NCBI GenBank assembly: GCA_020310875.1
Contig: CM035407.1
Span: forward strand, 221,734,496 to 221,798,495
Direction: 5' to 3'
Length of the DNA stretch: 64,000 nt
DNA from: Ceratopteris richardii
Taxonomy: Eukaryota; Streptophyta; Polypodiopsida; Polypodiales; Pteridaceae
Under the pieces are notes generated by a model that saw nothing but the letters and a program-made list of their open reading frames with translations, did not search any database and had not been told where the DNA came from. Position numbers and translations under genes: made by a program. Positions 9,232 to 19,639 of the stretch are shown piece by piece (the stretch's first letter is position 1; every line of letters begins with the position of its first letter).

Positions 9232-11328
9232 TCAGTAATAACCACAATGCCCCATGAAAGCTTGTAATTCCTTGACATTCTTTGGCCTAGGTAATTCGGC
9301 TATAGCTCTTACTTTCTCTTCATCCGTAGATATGCCATTCTTTGGCACTATGTGTCCTAGAATTTTGCCTTGCCTGACCATAAAAACACATTTTTCTGGG
9401 TTTAGGCAAACTTGATATTCTCTACATTTGTCAAAGATTTGTCTGAGTTCAGGAATATGGGTTTGTCTAATGTTGGAATGAGCACAAAGATCATCAACAT
9501 AGACTTCTAAGTTCTTCCTCAGGAACTCCTTAAATACATGGCACATCAGCCTTTGGAAGGTTGCGGGAGCATCGTTTAGCCCGAATGGCATTACCCTAAA
9601 AGCGAATATACCCCACTCTGTGGCAAAAGCCGTTTTATGCTGATCTTCTGGTGCAATGGCCACTTGATTGTAGCCAGAGAACCCATCTAGGAAGCTGTAC
9701 ACTTCCTTGCCTGCCACCCTTTCTAAAAGATGCTCAGTGATAGGAAGCGGGTAATTATCCCTGATCGTGGCTGCGTTAACCTTCTTCAAGTTAATGCATA
9801 CTCGTAATTTGCCGTTCTTCTTGGGCACCACCACAATGGGGGATACCCATTCAGTGTGCTCAATTTCATAGATAAATCCAGCTTCAACCAAGCGGTCTAT
9901 CTCTTCTTTGATCTTGGCAGCATAGTTGTCATTGTATGTGTATGGCTTTTGTTTTGAGGGTCTGGCCTCTGTAGTCATGGGAATCGTATGTGAGCATATG
10001 TCCGGGTCTACTCCTTTCAAATCCTTGTAACTCCAAGCAAATACATCTCTGTATTCTCTTAGCAAGGCTATCAGCTCATGCTCTTCTTCCTCAGTGAGGT
10101 CATGTCCTATGTAAGTGCACCTCTCTTCTCCTTCTTCTATGGCTACCACTATTTTCTTGGTGGTTTCTTTGTTATCATAGGCCTCTCCCGATTGTGCCTC
10201 TCGTTTAGGCATTCTAATCATGACTCTCCTGTCATCTATCTCATACTTCTTAAAATTTTCCGGGACCTCAAACAAAGATTCTTCCTCTTCTGGTGTGACT
10301 TCTCTCTTCTTTCTTTTCTTTCCTTCTTCCTTATGGGTTACATGTGTGGTTAGCCTTACATCCTTTGTAAGCTCTCCGTGCTTCTGGGGTTGAAATTCTA
10401 CTTCATAGAAGTATTCCTCATCTGATGCAAAAGGTGGGTCCATAATGATTGAATCTAGATCGGAGTCGCTCGCATCCTCAAATGCATCGGGGCTAGGTTC
10501 ACACTCTTCTAAAACTGCCTCTCCCATGATCGGCTCTATGGAGAAGACTGAAATGTCATAGCCATCCTCATCACAGTGAGGTGTCCATTGTTCTTCATTG
10601 ATGGCTACATCCATGGTTGCTAGAATTTTTGCCCAGCCGTGAGGTTCGAATTCTTCGTCTGGAAAAACTACAGGTGCATAGGTTGGGTCTTGGATTGATC
10701 TATGGGTTTCTTTTGCACCTATCTCCCTGGCTTTTTCTCTCTTCTCTTCTTCTACTGCTACCTTACACATCCATAAGTGAGTGTCTTCATGCATCCATGA
10801 GGATCCTGATCCTAGGGAATGCACCGATTCCGTATCATCTTTGGCTCTATGGATGGGGTTCCATTGGATAGGAGGGACATCTCTATGAGAGTAATCCTTG
10901 AGATTGACTTTGGTTGTAACACCTAAGTGCTGCAAATACAAGGAATTGGTTCCCCAATCCTGTACCACTTGCAACTGCCGCATAAATGGTCTTCCCAAAA
11001 TCATCTCATAGGCTTGATTTTTGCTAAAGTCACAGATAGCAAATGTGTGCTCAAACTCTACACCACAAGTAGTGAGAGTTATCCCCTCGAGTAGTCCTAA
11101 GGGTCTTTCTATGTGCCCGTCAGCCATCTGTAATTTCATTCTCGTTGGCCTGAGAGCTGGCTTTCCCCATCGTTTCCATAAGGAAGTGGTAACAATTGCA
11201 ACTCTTGCACCTGAGTCCAAGATGGCCTTGGTTGTGTATCCCTGATGAGTGATGGGGAGATATGTGTTTCCCTCTTCGCCCTCACTCATGTCTCCTATCT
11301 TGTCTAAGGGTATTTCTGGCACTGTTCT
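9232..11328 (-). pseudogene. element A ORF1: first protease and reverse transcriptase
   Basis: The protease is at the start: AILDSGARVAIV with DSGA near 11217, and YEMILGRPFM about 80 residues later. Then comes a roughly 260-residue acidic linker, DVFAWSYKDLKGVDP, and the RT palm and fingers: VPKKNGKLRVCINLKKVN, YSFLDGFSGYNQVAIAPED, VMPFGLNDAPATFQRL and the catalytic EVYVDDLCAHS at about 9500. It copies genomic RNA into cDNA. It is preceded in frame by gag across a TAG (11329) that is a His codon in element C. The ORF track start at 11322 is an internal GTG, not a start codon. The terminal TGA at 9232 is mutational. Confidence 0.92.
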
Positions 11329-13212
11329 CTAGGATCCTACCTGGGAACGAGGTTTTGCTATCTCGGGCACTTGATTGGCTACATGTTTCCACACTTCTGG
11401 TCTAACCTTAAGCAGCTCTTCCAAAGTGAGATTGCACTGCACTTTGGTGTTCTTCACTACTTCTGTGTTCCTAGGTATGACTGAATCTTCGTTTCTTACC
11501 ATGAATGTAGGTGCTCTCATACAGGTGGACTTTGCTTCCCATGGGCCTGTGAAATGGGGTAGTTCTTGTAAAGAATTAGACTCGAAGTCTAATCTTTCTT
11601 GAGATTGGGCACTCTCCTGCTCTCCATAAGTGGAAGGAAGGTCTTGTGGGAATTGATCGTGTGTGTCATCCACAAGTTCAATAGGAGGAGGAACTTCACT
11701 CTCTTTAGCCCATTTCTCTTCTTGAATCTCTCGCAAGAATTCTGGTGTGTATTGATTCATAGAAGAAGAGGTGTTTGGCTCCGTAGAGTTAGGCACGTAG
11801 GCCTCGGGCACATAGGCTTTCTGGGTAGGAAGACCTGCTCTTTCACTAGCCTTGTCATGGTGTTGAGGGGCGGGTTCCTTTTGTGATTGTGCAATTAGAT
11901 TCTCTATTCTTTCTAGGGAGGGGGGGTTGTCTGGTTTAGTGGAATTGGGCACATAAGCTTTCGGTGGGGGATGGGTCATGTTTTTGCTTGCTTTATCTCT
12001 TTCTTGATTTTTTTCTTCCTTGGTAGATCTTGTAATTATGCCCTCTAACTTCTCTAGAAGTCCATCCAAGTGTAATTGCGTCTTGGCTGAGCCCGAGTAA
12101 TTGAAAAGGCGACTAGCTTCAAACATAGTCTGAGCCAATGCGACCATTTTCGCGCAAAGCTTGGTTCTTTCTATCTCTAGGTCAGCTCTAGGGTAGCACT
12201 TGTCATGATCCGTTACATTTGGCCCTTCTTGGATTCTGGCCTGATATGCTTTAAGCATCATGTCTATGTCTTCAGGAGTGGGATCAGCTAATATTGATCC
12301 TGCTCGGGGTGGTGGGTGGGTTACGTGGGGTGTATTAGAGGGTGGAGGGATGGAGGGTGATGGGGATGGTAGCGGTGGGAATGTGTGAGAATGCGGTTGA
12401 GATGTGATCTCTATGATTTTGGCCTTGGTTTCTCGTAGACTTTCCTCAAGTTCACTCATCTTCTTTGCCCATTGCCTTTTCATACGTTCACGGCTATCTC
12501 TCCAAGCTCTTGTTCTCTTCTTATTTTGGCTCTCAGTATCGCTAGCGTTTGGGCTCTTTTCCTGGCTTACCCCTTGGTTTTGCTGCAATGCTTGAGCTCT
12601 AGTGATTACCTGCACTAGTGCAGTGGAAGTGACACTTCCTGTGGAATTGACCACTAACCCAATAACATTAATCGGAGTGATTTTTGGCATATTGCTGGGA
12701 TTCTTGGGACAATCTCGTAAGAGATGTTCCTTTCCGCACTCCTGGAAAAAGCCTTGGATCGTCACTGATTGGGGTTGTGTAGGTGCAGGCATGGGGCAAT
12801 CACGTATGAGGTGATTACCCTGGCATCTGAAGCAAGGGCCTCTAGGAAAAGGAGGTCGTATCTGCCTAGGTTGAGGTCTAGAGTTGGGGTTTGTGTACAT
12901 GACATTAGCATATTCAGGCTCCCAAATAGGTTCACTCGGTTCCTCACTGTAGTAAGACTCACCATGTTCAGGAGACTGCATGTAGTAAGCCTGGGGACTA
13001 TCAACATGTGTAGAATCAAAGCTATGGTCACTGGGATCACTTTCTGAGATTAATGGTGTTACTGGGACTATCGCTCTATTCAGGTTTTCTTCTGCAGTAG
13101 CATACTTGACCGGAATCACATTAGTAGGAGCAGGTGGTTGTTGTGCTAGCACTGGCTGGGGTCTCAGTTGGGCCTGATATTGCGGTTGGTAATTTTGCTG
13201 AGGCCTAATATA
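11329..13212 (-). pseudogene. element A ORF1: gag C-terminal part with second zinc-knuckle pair
   Basis: In frame with gag across a TAG at 13213. Near the start are a CCHC knuckle CFRCQGNHLIRDC and a degenerate one (QECGKEHLLRDC, first Cys displaced). A basic coiled-coil stretch follows (RERMKRQWAKKMSELEESL), then a conserved LLKAYQARIQEGPNVTDHDK-like block and a long Ser/Pro/Glu linker running to the protease. Element C repeats all of these blocks at 38520-39840. The role is RNA packaging and virion assembly, by analogy with nucleocapsid. Confidence 0.8.
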
Positions 13213-14241
13213 CTATTGTGGTGAATATTGACTCTGGTATCTGCCTTGTTGAGGGTATGGCTGAGGGTAGGTTTGCCTAACCGCTTGCTTATTGTATGGG
13301 CAGTCCTGTGCTGAGTGATTTGTGTACCTTCGCTCTATGGTGCAATATTGGCTGCTAGGATTCACTTGGGGTTGAGCCATGATGGGACATGCGTTTGCCA
13401 TATGGTCACCACCGCAAGTATAGCACCTCTTTACTGGGGCAAATCTAGGAATTTGTTTACTAGAGACGCCTAGTTTTTTAGCTACTTTTTCCGCAAGTTC
13501 CTCAATTGATGTGGATTGCGAGGAAGAGAGGCTAGAGGTACTATCTAAATCTTTGTAGATTTTGGATAGCTCTAACTCCTCCCCTAGGTTATCCTCAATA
13601 TTGATGCACATGCGTACACATTCTTCTATAGTCCGGGGGTCCTTCAAGTACACATATGATCTCAATTTGGTACTTAGCAATCCATCCAAGAATAAAGCCA
13701 CTTGCTTAGCGGCCGTGGGTAACTCAGGACCAGGACATCGCTCAAGATATTGCCTAAATCTTCTTCCTGCAAGTCTCACAGTCTCTTGAGGGGTCTGCTT
13801 GAAGCTGTATATCAATGAGGAAGTATTATGCCTTATGCCACTTTTAGAGAATTCGATAATGAATGCCTCTAAAAGTTGATCTATGCTTCTAAACTGCCTC
13901 TCGTTTAGTGGCTGAAACCATGTCAGGGCGGTGTTCCTAAGGGTTAAACCAAAGGCATTGTACTGCGTGAACAGGTCTTCAACTTGTTCAGCTCTCAAGA
14001 CTTGCTTAAACTCAGCTACATGATCGTAGGGGTCTCCAGTGCCATCGAAGTAGTTTTTCATGGACTTAACTAGCTGGGTCGGTCTCAAGGTCCTCGTGTG
14101 CTCTCTTGGTCTTGGCAAAGGGAAATCATCGGCATTTCTTCGGTTCCCTGGGGCTCTATGTCCCTCAGGTTCCCCTCTATTCGTTTCCATTCTCGTTCTT
14201 TCTCTTCCCCAAGAGTTGGCAAAGCTTACCTCAGGTCTCTC
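13213..14241 (-). pseudogene. element A ORF1: gag capsid (Retrotrans_gag) and first zinc-knuckle region
   Basis: Carries the Retrotrans_gag pattern: KNYFDGTGDPYDHVAEFKQV, then ALTWFQPL, LLEAFIIEFS, ETVRLAGRRFRQYLERCP and VALFLDGLLSTKLRSYVY. After a Ser-rich linker come CYTCGGDHMANAC (CCHC) and a partial CX8HX4C form, CTIERRYTNHSAQDC. It forms the capsid-like particle in the cytoplasm. Preceded in frame by an N-terminal extension across TGA 14242 and ended by a TAG that was probably CAG. Confidence 0.88.
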
Positions 14242-15096
14242 TCAACTCCTTTCTCTTTGAGTCCCCTGAGCTTGAGATGTTCCAGCTCCTTGGCGACCAA
14301 AGGACACATTCAATCTTGGTTGGGGGAAAATAAATTCTCCCTTCCAAGTGTAAGCATGCCTATCATTTTCTGTAACCCCAAAGATCCTCTCTGAAGAGTG
14401 ATCTAAGTAGGTCACTCTTCCTGGAATATCAGGATCTTTGAACTCATATATCATGATTGTTCCTACCTCACTTGGTTGACTAGGTCTATATCTCCAAAAG
14501 GCTTCATCCGTCTCTCGGTTCAAGAGGAGATCTATGCTCTTATTATCTTGGGGAATCCACTCTGGTGTGATAATCCTCGTGAGAACAAATTTGCCTTGGG
14601 GGGTTCTAGGTTCTTCGCCCATGTTTCCTTGCTCTAGGTCACCTAAGTCCGTTTCCGGGACCACATTCCCAAATTCATCAGTCCTATCGGGATGACTGGT
14701 GACTACATATATTGTCCCTTCCTTGTCCAAGTATGCTCCATTTTCAAACTTGACAGCTGGGCGCTCTAGTCCAATGGATTGGTCAGGGTTTTTAATATGG
14801 ACCACTGCTCTTCCTAGGCCGTCCTCATAGATGCTAGCACCTAATCAGTTGGTCCTAAGGTACTCGAGTTGCATCTTGTAAGGGCCTTCCACCCTATGTA
14901 AATATGGCACCCCAAAACTTCCTGTAGGTCTCTCCATACCGTGGGACATCTCAGACTTGCTAGTCTCAGAACTAGGGTAATACGAATGATGGCTCAACTG
15001 CTGGGCCCAAGACCTCGCAGTATGATTGACACTAGCCTCTGAAGATCTAAGACTTTGTCTGTCTCTCCCTAGGTGTCTACCTGACCTAAGGTTCAT
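14242..15096 (-). pseudogene. element A ORF1: start and gag N-terminal extension
   Basis: The start is placed at the ATG at 15096 (MNLRSGRHLG). Element C has the same ATG context and first residues (36286), while codons upstream of it are not conserved. The roughly 280-residue extension before capsid is unusual and conserved in C: KNPDQSIGLERPAVKFENG, DKEGTIYVVTSHPDR, TPEWIPQDNKSIDLL and HAYTWKGEFIFPQPR. Function unknown. One TGA (14845-14847) interrupts it and a second (14242) separates it from capsid. Confidence 0.75.
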
Positions 15097-15790
15097 ATGC
15101 CCTTTGTACGTTGCTGATTCTTTGGTACCAGTCACTTGTTCCTTTTAAGTTCCTTTGGATGTGTTTTCTTGTTTTGCCTACCCTTGCACTTGAGAAATTA
15201 AGGGCTCTTCAAACTTGAGTGTTCCTATCGTACCCCTAGTCAATCAGAATAACTACTCGCACTTAGCCTATGCTAAGAATAGACTGAGGGGGTTAAGTGA
15301 TGTTCCAACCTCAAGTCGCTCCTCCTGGCGATGCTGGTCTACCCAGGAAGCACGTTCCCGAGCTTGTTCTCCTTGGCACTTACTTTGCTTTCTCCAAGAG
15401 CTCTCGATGATCTTGTAAGAATCCCAAATTTAGCTTCAAGTTGATCCTTCAATTGACAGACAATTTATTTCAGACACTTTTTTAATGACCCTTGTTCCCC
15501 CTTTTGTATTGCTAAAAATTTCCTCTAGAGCTCCCTTGGTGTTCCTACCCCTCAGTGTGTCAACTTCCAAATATCCTATCTGACAAGCCCTAGAGCTCAA
15601 AAAATGGATTTCGTATGAAAAAGTTATAACCATTCAGGGTTTAGGGGGTTAAACAGTCAAACAGAACCTTTCAAGAGTTTGAACGCATTTTTCTAAGGCC
15701 TTTGCAAGTGTGTGAGTATTTGAGAGTGCAAATATGCCCAAAATTTAGCCTAAATTTCCAAAAAATTTACCCCTTAATTTTTGCGGAAAA

Positions 15791-16342
15791 TGTCTGTCTA
15801 TCGCGATAGACGGTGTCTGTCGCGATAGACACAAACTATCATGGGGGGCTGTCTGTCGCGATAGACGGTGTCTGTCGCGATAGACGGTGTCTATCGCGAT
15901 AGACGGTGTCTGTCGCGATAGGGTGGTCTGTCGCAATAGACGGTGTCTGTCGCGATAGACGCTGTCTGTCGTCTGTCGTGATTTGGTCTATCGCGATAGA
16001 CGGTGTCTGTCGCGATAGACTGGATCTGTCATGGAATTTTGGTCTGTCGCGATAGACAGGTGTCTGTCGCGATAGACAGGGTCTATCGTGGGTCTCTGTC
16101 TGTCGCGATAGATGCTGTCTGTAGCGATAGAGTGGTCTGTCGCGATAGACGGTGTCTGTCGCGATAGACTAGATCTGTCGTGGAATTTTGGTCTGTTGCG
16201 ATAGACGGGTGTCTGTCGCGATAGATGGGTGTCTGTCGCGATAGACGGGGTCTATCGTGGGTCTCTGTCTATCGCGATAGACGGTGTCTGCCGCGATAGA
16301 CGGTGTCTGTCGCGATAGACGGTGTCTGTCGCGATAGACTGA
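15791..16342. repeat. tandem array of palindromic about 20-bp units in the element A leader
   Basis: Roughly 25-30 copies of a unit close to GTCTGTCGCGATAGACGGT, many containing the perfect palindrome TCTATCGCGATAGA. A higher-order period of about 149 bp is visible: the block starting TGGATCTGTCATGGAATTTT (16021) recurs as TAGATCTGTCGTGGAATTTT (16170). Each unit can form a hairpin in RNA or DNA. Element C has a diverged array in the same place with the shared core ATCGCGAT. Confidence 0.92.
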
Positions 16343-16439
16343 AAAAACGCAAATTTTTGAGAAACTTCTAGTGATTTGGAGTGCTCTAATGGTGTAGCTT
16401 ACCGTGCCAAACACGCATTCACAAAATATTAAGTTTTTC

Positions 16440-16459
16440 TGTCTGTCGCGACAGACAGA
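16440..16459. repeat. perfect 20-bp palindrome in the element A leader
   Basis: CTGTCTGTCGCGACAGACAG equals its own reverse complement. It lies about 100 bp on the PBS side of the main array and uses the same CTGTC/GACAG arms. Confidence 0.85.
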
Positions 16460-16825
16460 GGTCGTTGTCCCGGGACCTGTGCAGAGTCTGTCGTACCTGC
16501 GCACACTGTTGGAGAAGGTGGTACAGCTAGTTCCTGCAACAAAAGCTCAAAAACACACCAAAAACATATAGCATGCAAGCTCTCTCTCGCTCTCTCTCAC
16601 AATGAAATGAGGGAAATGAGGTGGGGAGTGTAATATGACCAAAAAACTGAAATTTTTTGTGGAGATGGAGATGGAGGTGGGAGATGGTGGGGATGATGAT
16701 GGTGATGATGGTGATGTGAAAGTAAGGAAAAAATGAAGACAAATAAAGAGAAGGAAGGATATTACCTATAACTCCAATGTCTCAACTCGACGTCTTACCA
16801 TCACATGCTCGTCCTCAAAGCTCTC

Positions 16826-16843
16826 TCCCCGGCAACGGCGCCA
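16826..16843 (-). other. element A primer-binding site (tRNA-Asp)
   Basis: The + strand reads TCCCCGGCAACGGCGCCA, which is the 3' end of plant tRNA-Asp including CCA as I know it. On the element strand this is the complementary PBS, seven bases after the 5' LTR. tRNA-Asp primers are typical of Athila-type Ty3 elements, among others. Confidence 0.93.
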
Positions 16844-16850
16844 AATTTGG

Positions 16851-17461
16851 TGTCACTCTAGCACAATGGTGAGTACCAACGTGAGAAGATTCACCTCATA
16901 ATTGTCAATCCGTGGAGATGTGAGGACTAGTATGAAGACTATGAGCAAGTGAAGGCACAAGTGTGTGAGTGAGAAGCACACAAGCATGCACACACATACA
17001 CACACACGTGCACACAAGGCAAGAACAAGGAGAGGAACAATGGAGTTCTTTGCATTAGTCAAAAAGTCTCTTACATAAGCTCAATTCACAAACAATCTAA
17101 CCTCAAAAATGAGCTCTCTAGCTCTTTTTATAGTTTTCTAACTAGCTTTGGTCTTGTCCAGACCTAGTGTCAGGCCTAGTTAAAAATTAGGTTCTAGAGC
17201 CTATTTGAGGGCTCAAACAGAGTCTAAAAATTATGAAAATTGATATGTAGCTAGTTCTAATACTCCTCAAGCTCGAGGACTCCTCGGCTTGCACAAAATG
17301 GAGTCTATTCTACCAAAAATGGAATTTACAATGTTTGTGTAGTGATTAAAATCACTTGAGTTGTAAATGGTCCATGGAAAAAATGATTGGGCCTTGTTGC
17401 CGTATTGTGCATGACTCCTCCGTTGCGCTAGTATGCTCTTCATCTGACTTGTATGCCAACA
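16851..17461 (-). repeat. element A 5' LTR
   Basis: 611 bp. By eye it differs from the 3' LTR at six substitutions and one 2-bp indel, several at CpG or CpHpG sites. It is followed on the right by the CCATG duplication at 17462. It would carry promoter and poly(A) signals. Confidence 0.95.
17124..17132 (-). promoter_or_regulatory. TATA box in element A 5' LTR
   Basis: On the - strand TATAAAAAG, in the context AACTATAAAAAGAGC. The same box is found in the LTRs of B (27347-27355) and C (34511-34519, 55776-55784), so it is conserved in the family and probably directs genomic RNA transcription. Confidence 0.75.
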
Positions 17462-17466
17462 CCATG
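17462..17466. repeat. right target-site duplication of element A (CCATG)
   Basis: CCATG directly after the LTR, identical to 542-546. It also restores the reading of the interrupted RT of element B. Confidence 0.9.
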
Positions 17467-18140
17467 TGATGCCATTTGGGCTCACCAATGCACGTGCAAC
17501 ATTCAAAAGGCTCATGTGTCATGTCTTCAAAGAGTTCTTGTGAAAGAGCTTAGAAGTATATGTGGATGATTTATGTCCTCATTCCCAAGAAAGAAGATAC
17601 CACATCCCTGAGCTCAAACAGATCTTCAACAAGTGTAGAGAATATCGAGTGTGTCAGAACCGTGAGAAGTGTGTGTTCATGGTAAGACAAGGTAAAATCT
17701 TAGGTCACATTGTTTTCTAAGAATGGAATATCAACATATGAGGACAAAGTAAGAGCCATAATAGAGCTCCCCAGGCCAAGGAATGTTAAAGAGGTACAAG
17801 CCTTCATGGGCCATTGTGGATATTATCGCAAGTTCATCCACATGTATGCAATCATAGCCAAACCTCTTTATGCCTTGCTAACAAACTTTGAGTGGAATGA
17901 TGAATGCGAAAATTCCTTCAATGAACTGAAGAGATGGTTGTGCACAGCACCAATATTACTCCTGATTGGAATAAGCCATTCCATGTCCATGTGGATGCAT
18001 CCAATTATGCAATAGGATGTGTGTTGTCACAACCAATAGGCAAAGGAAAATTAGATTTTCCTATAGCATATGCGAGCAGGCAATTGAACGCTGCTGAACA
18101 AAACTATACCACAACTAAGTGAGAAGGTTTAGGCATGGTA
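17462..18140 (+). pseudogene. element B: RT (second half) and RNase H
   Basis: Resumes the RT broken at 546: MPFGLTNARATFKRLMCHVF, the catalytic EVYVDDLCPHS at about 17550, then CVFMVRQGKILGHIV. A frameshift near 17715 moves to EDKVRAIIELPRPRN and MGHCGYYRKFIHMY. RNase H follows as [17 protein letters not shown] and [15 protein letters not shown]. Close to element A throughout but shifted several times, so a dead copy. Confidence 0.85.
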
Positions 18141-18650
18141 TATGCTGTGAAGAAGTTTAGACACTATCTATTGACCAACAAGTTCAAGCTTTTATTGATC
18201 ATCAAACTTTATTATATTTGGTCAATAAACCTTGCAATACAGGACGTTTAGTAAGATGGTTTCTTACTAATGGAATATGACTTTGAAGTGGTTGTACGGA
18301 AAGGTAGAACCGACCTCAGGGCAGGCCATCTTTCTCGCATCGCTTCAGGCGAGTCACCGCAAGGAGTGTTTGATGAATTGCTTGATGCTGATTTGTTCAA
18401 TTTAGAAGTTGTTCCTAAATGGGCAAATAAGTTGGTATGCATCTTAACCTTTGGACCTGCCAATAAGAATGTAAAACCAAACAAAGAAGAAATTGTAAAA
18501 TCACAAAGATATCAAATATTGGCAGAAAGCATGTACAAACAAGATATAGAGGGTGCATTAGCTTGTTGTGTCGAAGACGATGAACATAACAGTTGGTTGC
18601 AACAAGCCCATGAAGGATTGCTAGGGAATCACTATCCTAAATAGCAAACA
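18141..18650 (+). pseudogene. element B: RNase H end and linker to integrase
   Basis: Contains MVYAVKKFRHYLL-like remains, a frameshifted TDHQALLYLV stretch, and MEYDFEVVVRKGRTDLRAGHLSR (AGHLSR in place of ADHLSR). The linker ends at a TAG near 18642. Confidence 0.75.
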
Positions 18651-19510
18651 TTGCAAAATCTAAAATGTTTAGGAGTGTATTGGCCTAGCATGGACAAAGA
18701 AATTCATGAGTGGATTAAGAATTGTCCAATGTGCAAGGAGAGACCCCCCGTGGAGCATGCCACCCTTTATTATGTATCGTTAATTCCAGATTGTAGTGCT
18801 CCATTGGTAGAATTTATGAGATCAGGAACACTACCCAATGAGGCTAGTCTAGCAAGAAGACGAAGCATGGAGCAAGAGGCTCAAGACTATGCCTTAGTTG
18901 GATACAACCTATATTGAAGAGGTAGAGACGATTACTTAAGATTGTGTGTTCATGAATCAGACTATCTGAAAATCTTAGAGACTGCACATAGTGGTGTTGC
19001 ACGTGGACACTTCAGTTCTGACGAAATAATTAAGACCATTCTATTCTCAGGACTTTGGTGGCCCACTCTTCATATGGATGCACATACCTATGTGAAGAAA
19101 CGTGACACATGGCAATGTGCCCAATATCCACTTAGAAAAGATGAGATGCCTTTGAGACCAATGATGGGAGGACGTGCATTCTCGAAGTGGGTAATAGACT
19201 TTGTAGGTCCTATTAATCCCCCAGCTAGAAACTCCCATGCAGAATACATTATTGTAGCCATCGATTATCTTACAAAGTGGGTAGAAGTCAAAGCCACAAC
19301 AAAGAACGATGCTCAAATGACTGCAAAGTTCTTATTTGAGAACGTGTTCACAAGATATGGACTACCAATGGAGTTAGTAAGTGATAGAGGTACTCACTTC
19401 TTGAATGAAGTCATTGAAAATCTTCTCCAAGAATTCTTGGTGATACGTAAGAAGTTTGCCCCCTATCATCCACAATCTAACATGCAGAGGCAAGAGAGCG
19501 CATAACAAGA
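18651..19510 (+). pseudogene. element B: integrase
   Basis: The zinc-finger Cys pair is intact as IKNCPMCKERPPVEHATLYY, unlike A where a frameshift falls there. The core has WVIDFVGPINPPARNSHAEY, VAIDYLTKWVEV and LVSDRGTHFLNEV. It ends after YHPQSN. From about 19490 the sequence jumps to the region before the second protease domain, so the last part of integrase, including the third acidic residue, is deleted relative to A. Confidence 0.82.
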
Positions 19511-19639
19511 AATAAGTTGAGGCAATTAGGCCTGGATGTCAACCCGAAAGCCCCAAAATATCACATGGACATGTGCCAAACATTGGGCATAACTACTTCT
19601 CGAATAATGATCGATGTCCCTTTGTGATGATAGAGAAAG

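Larger units (their letters stand above)
15097..16825 (-). other. element A 5' leader (untranslated)
   Basis: About 1.7 kb between PBS and the ORF1 ATG without a conserved protein. It contains the palindromic repeat array (15791-16342), a second perfect palindrome near 16440-16459, CT-rich and GATG-rich simple patches near 16570-16740, and several short upstream ORFs. A leader of this length suggests RNA-structure functions or cap-independent initiation. Confidence 0.7.
547..17461 (-). mobile_element. element A: 16.9-kb Ty3/gypsy retrotransposon, complete with LTRs and TSD
   Basis: A complete Ty3 element on the - strand inside element B. In sense direction the order is 5' LTR, PBS matching tRNA-Asp, 1.7-kb leader with palindromic repeats, ORF1, short spacer, ORF2, PPT, 3' LTR. 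ORF1 encodes gag, protease, RT, RNase H, integrase, a second protease-like domain and WVPK repeats. The RNase H before integrase order and the integrase type place it in Ty3/gypsy. No chromodomain is seen after integrase, so it is probably a non-chromovirus lineage; a finer assignment is not possible by eye. The two LTRs differ by six substitutions and one 2-bp indel over about 610 bp, so insertion was fairly recent. Coding regions carry nine in-frame stops and three frameshifts, so this copy is not autonomous. Confidence 0.93.

Noticed and set aside
15791..16342. CRISPR-like array
   Set aside because: Units are contiguous palindromic repeats without unique spacers, in a plant retrotransposon leader; not a CRISPR locus.
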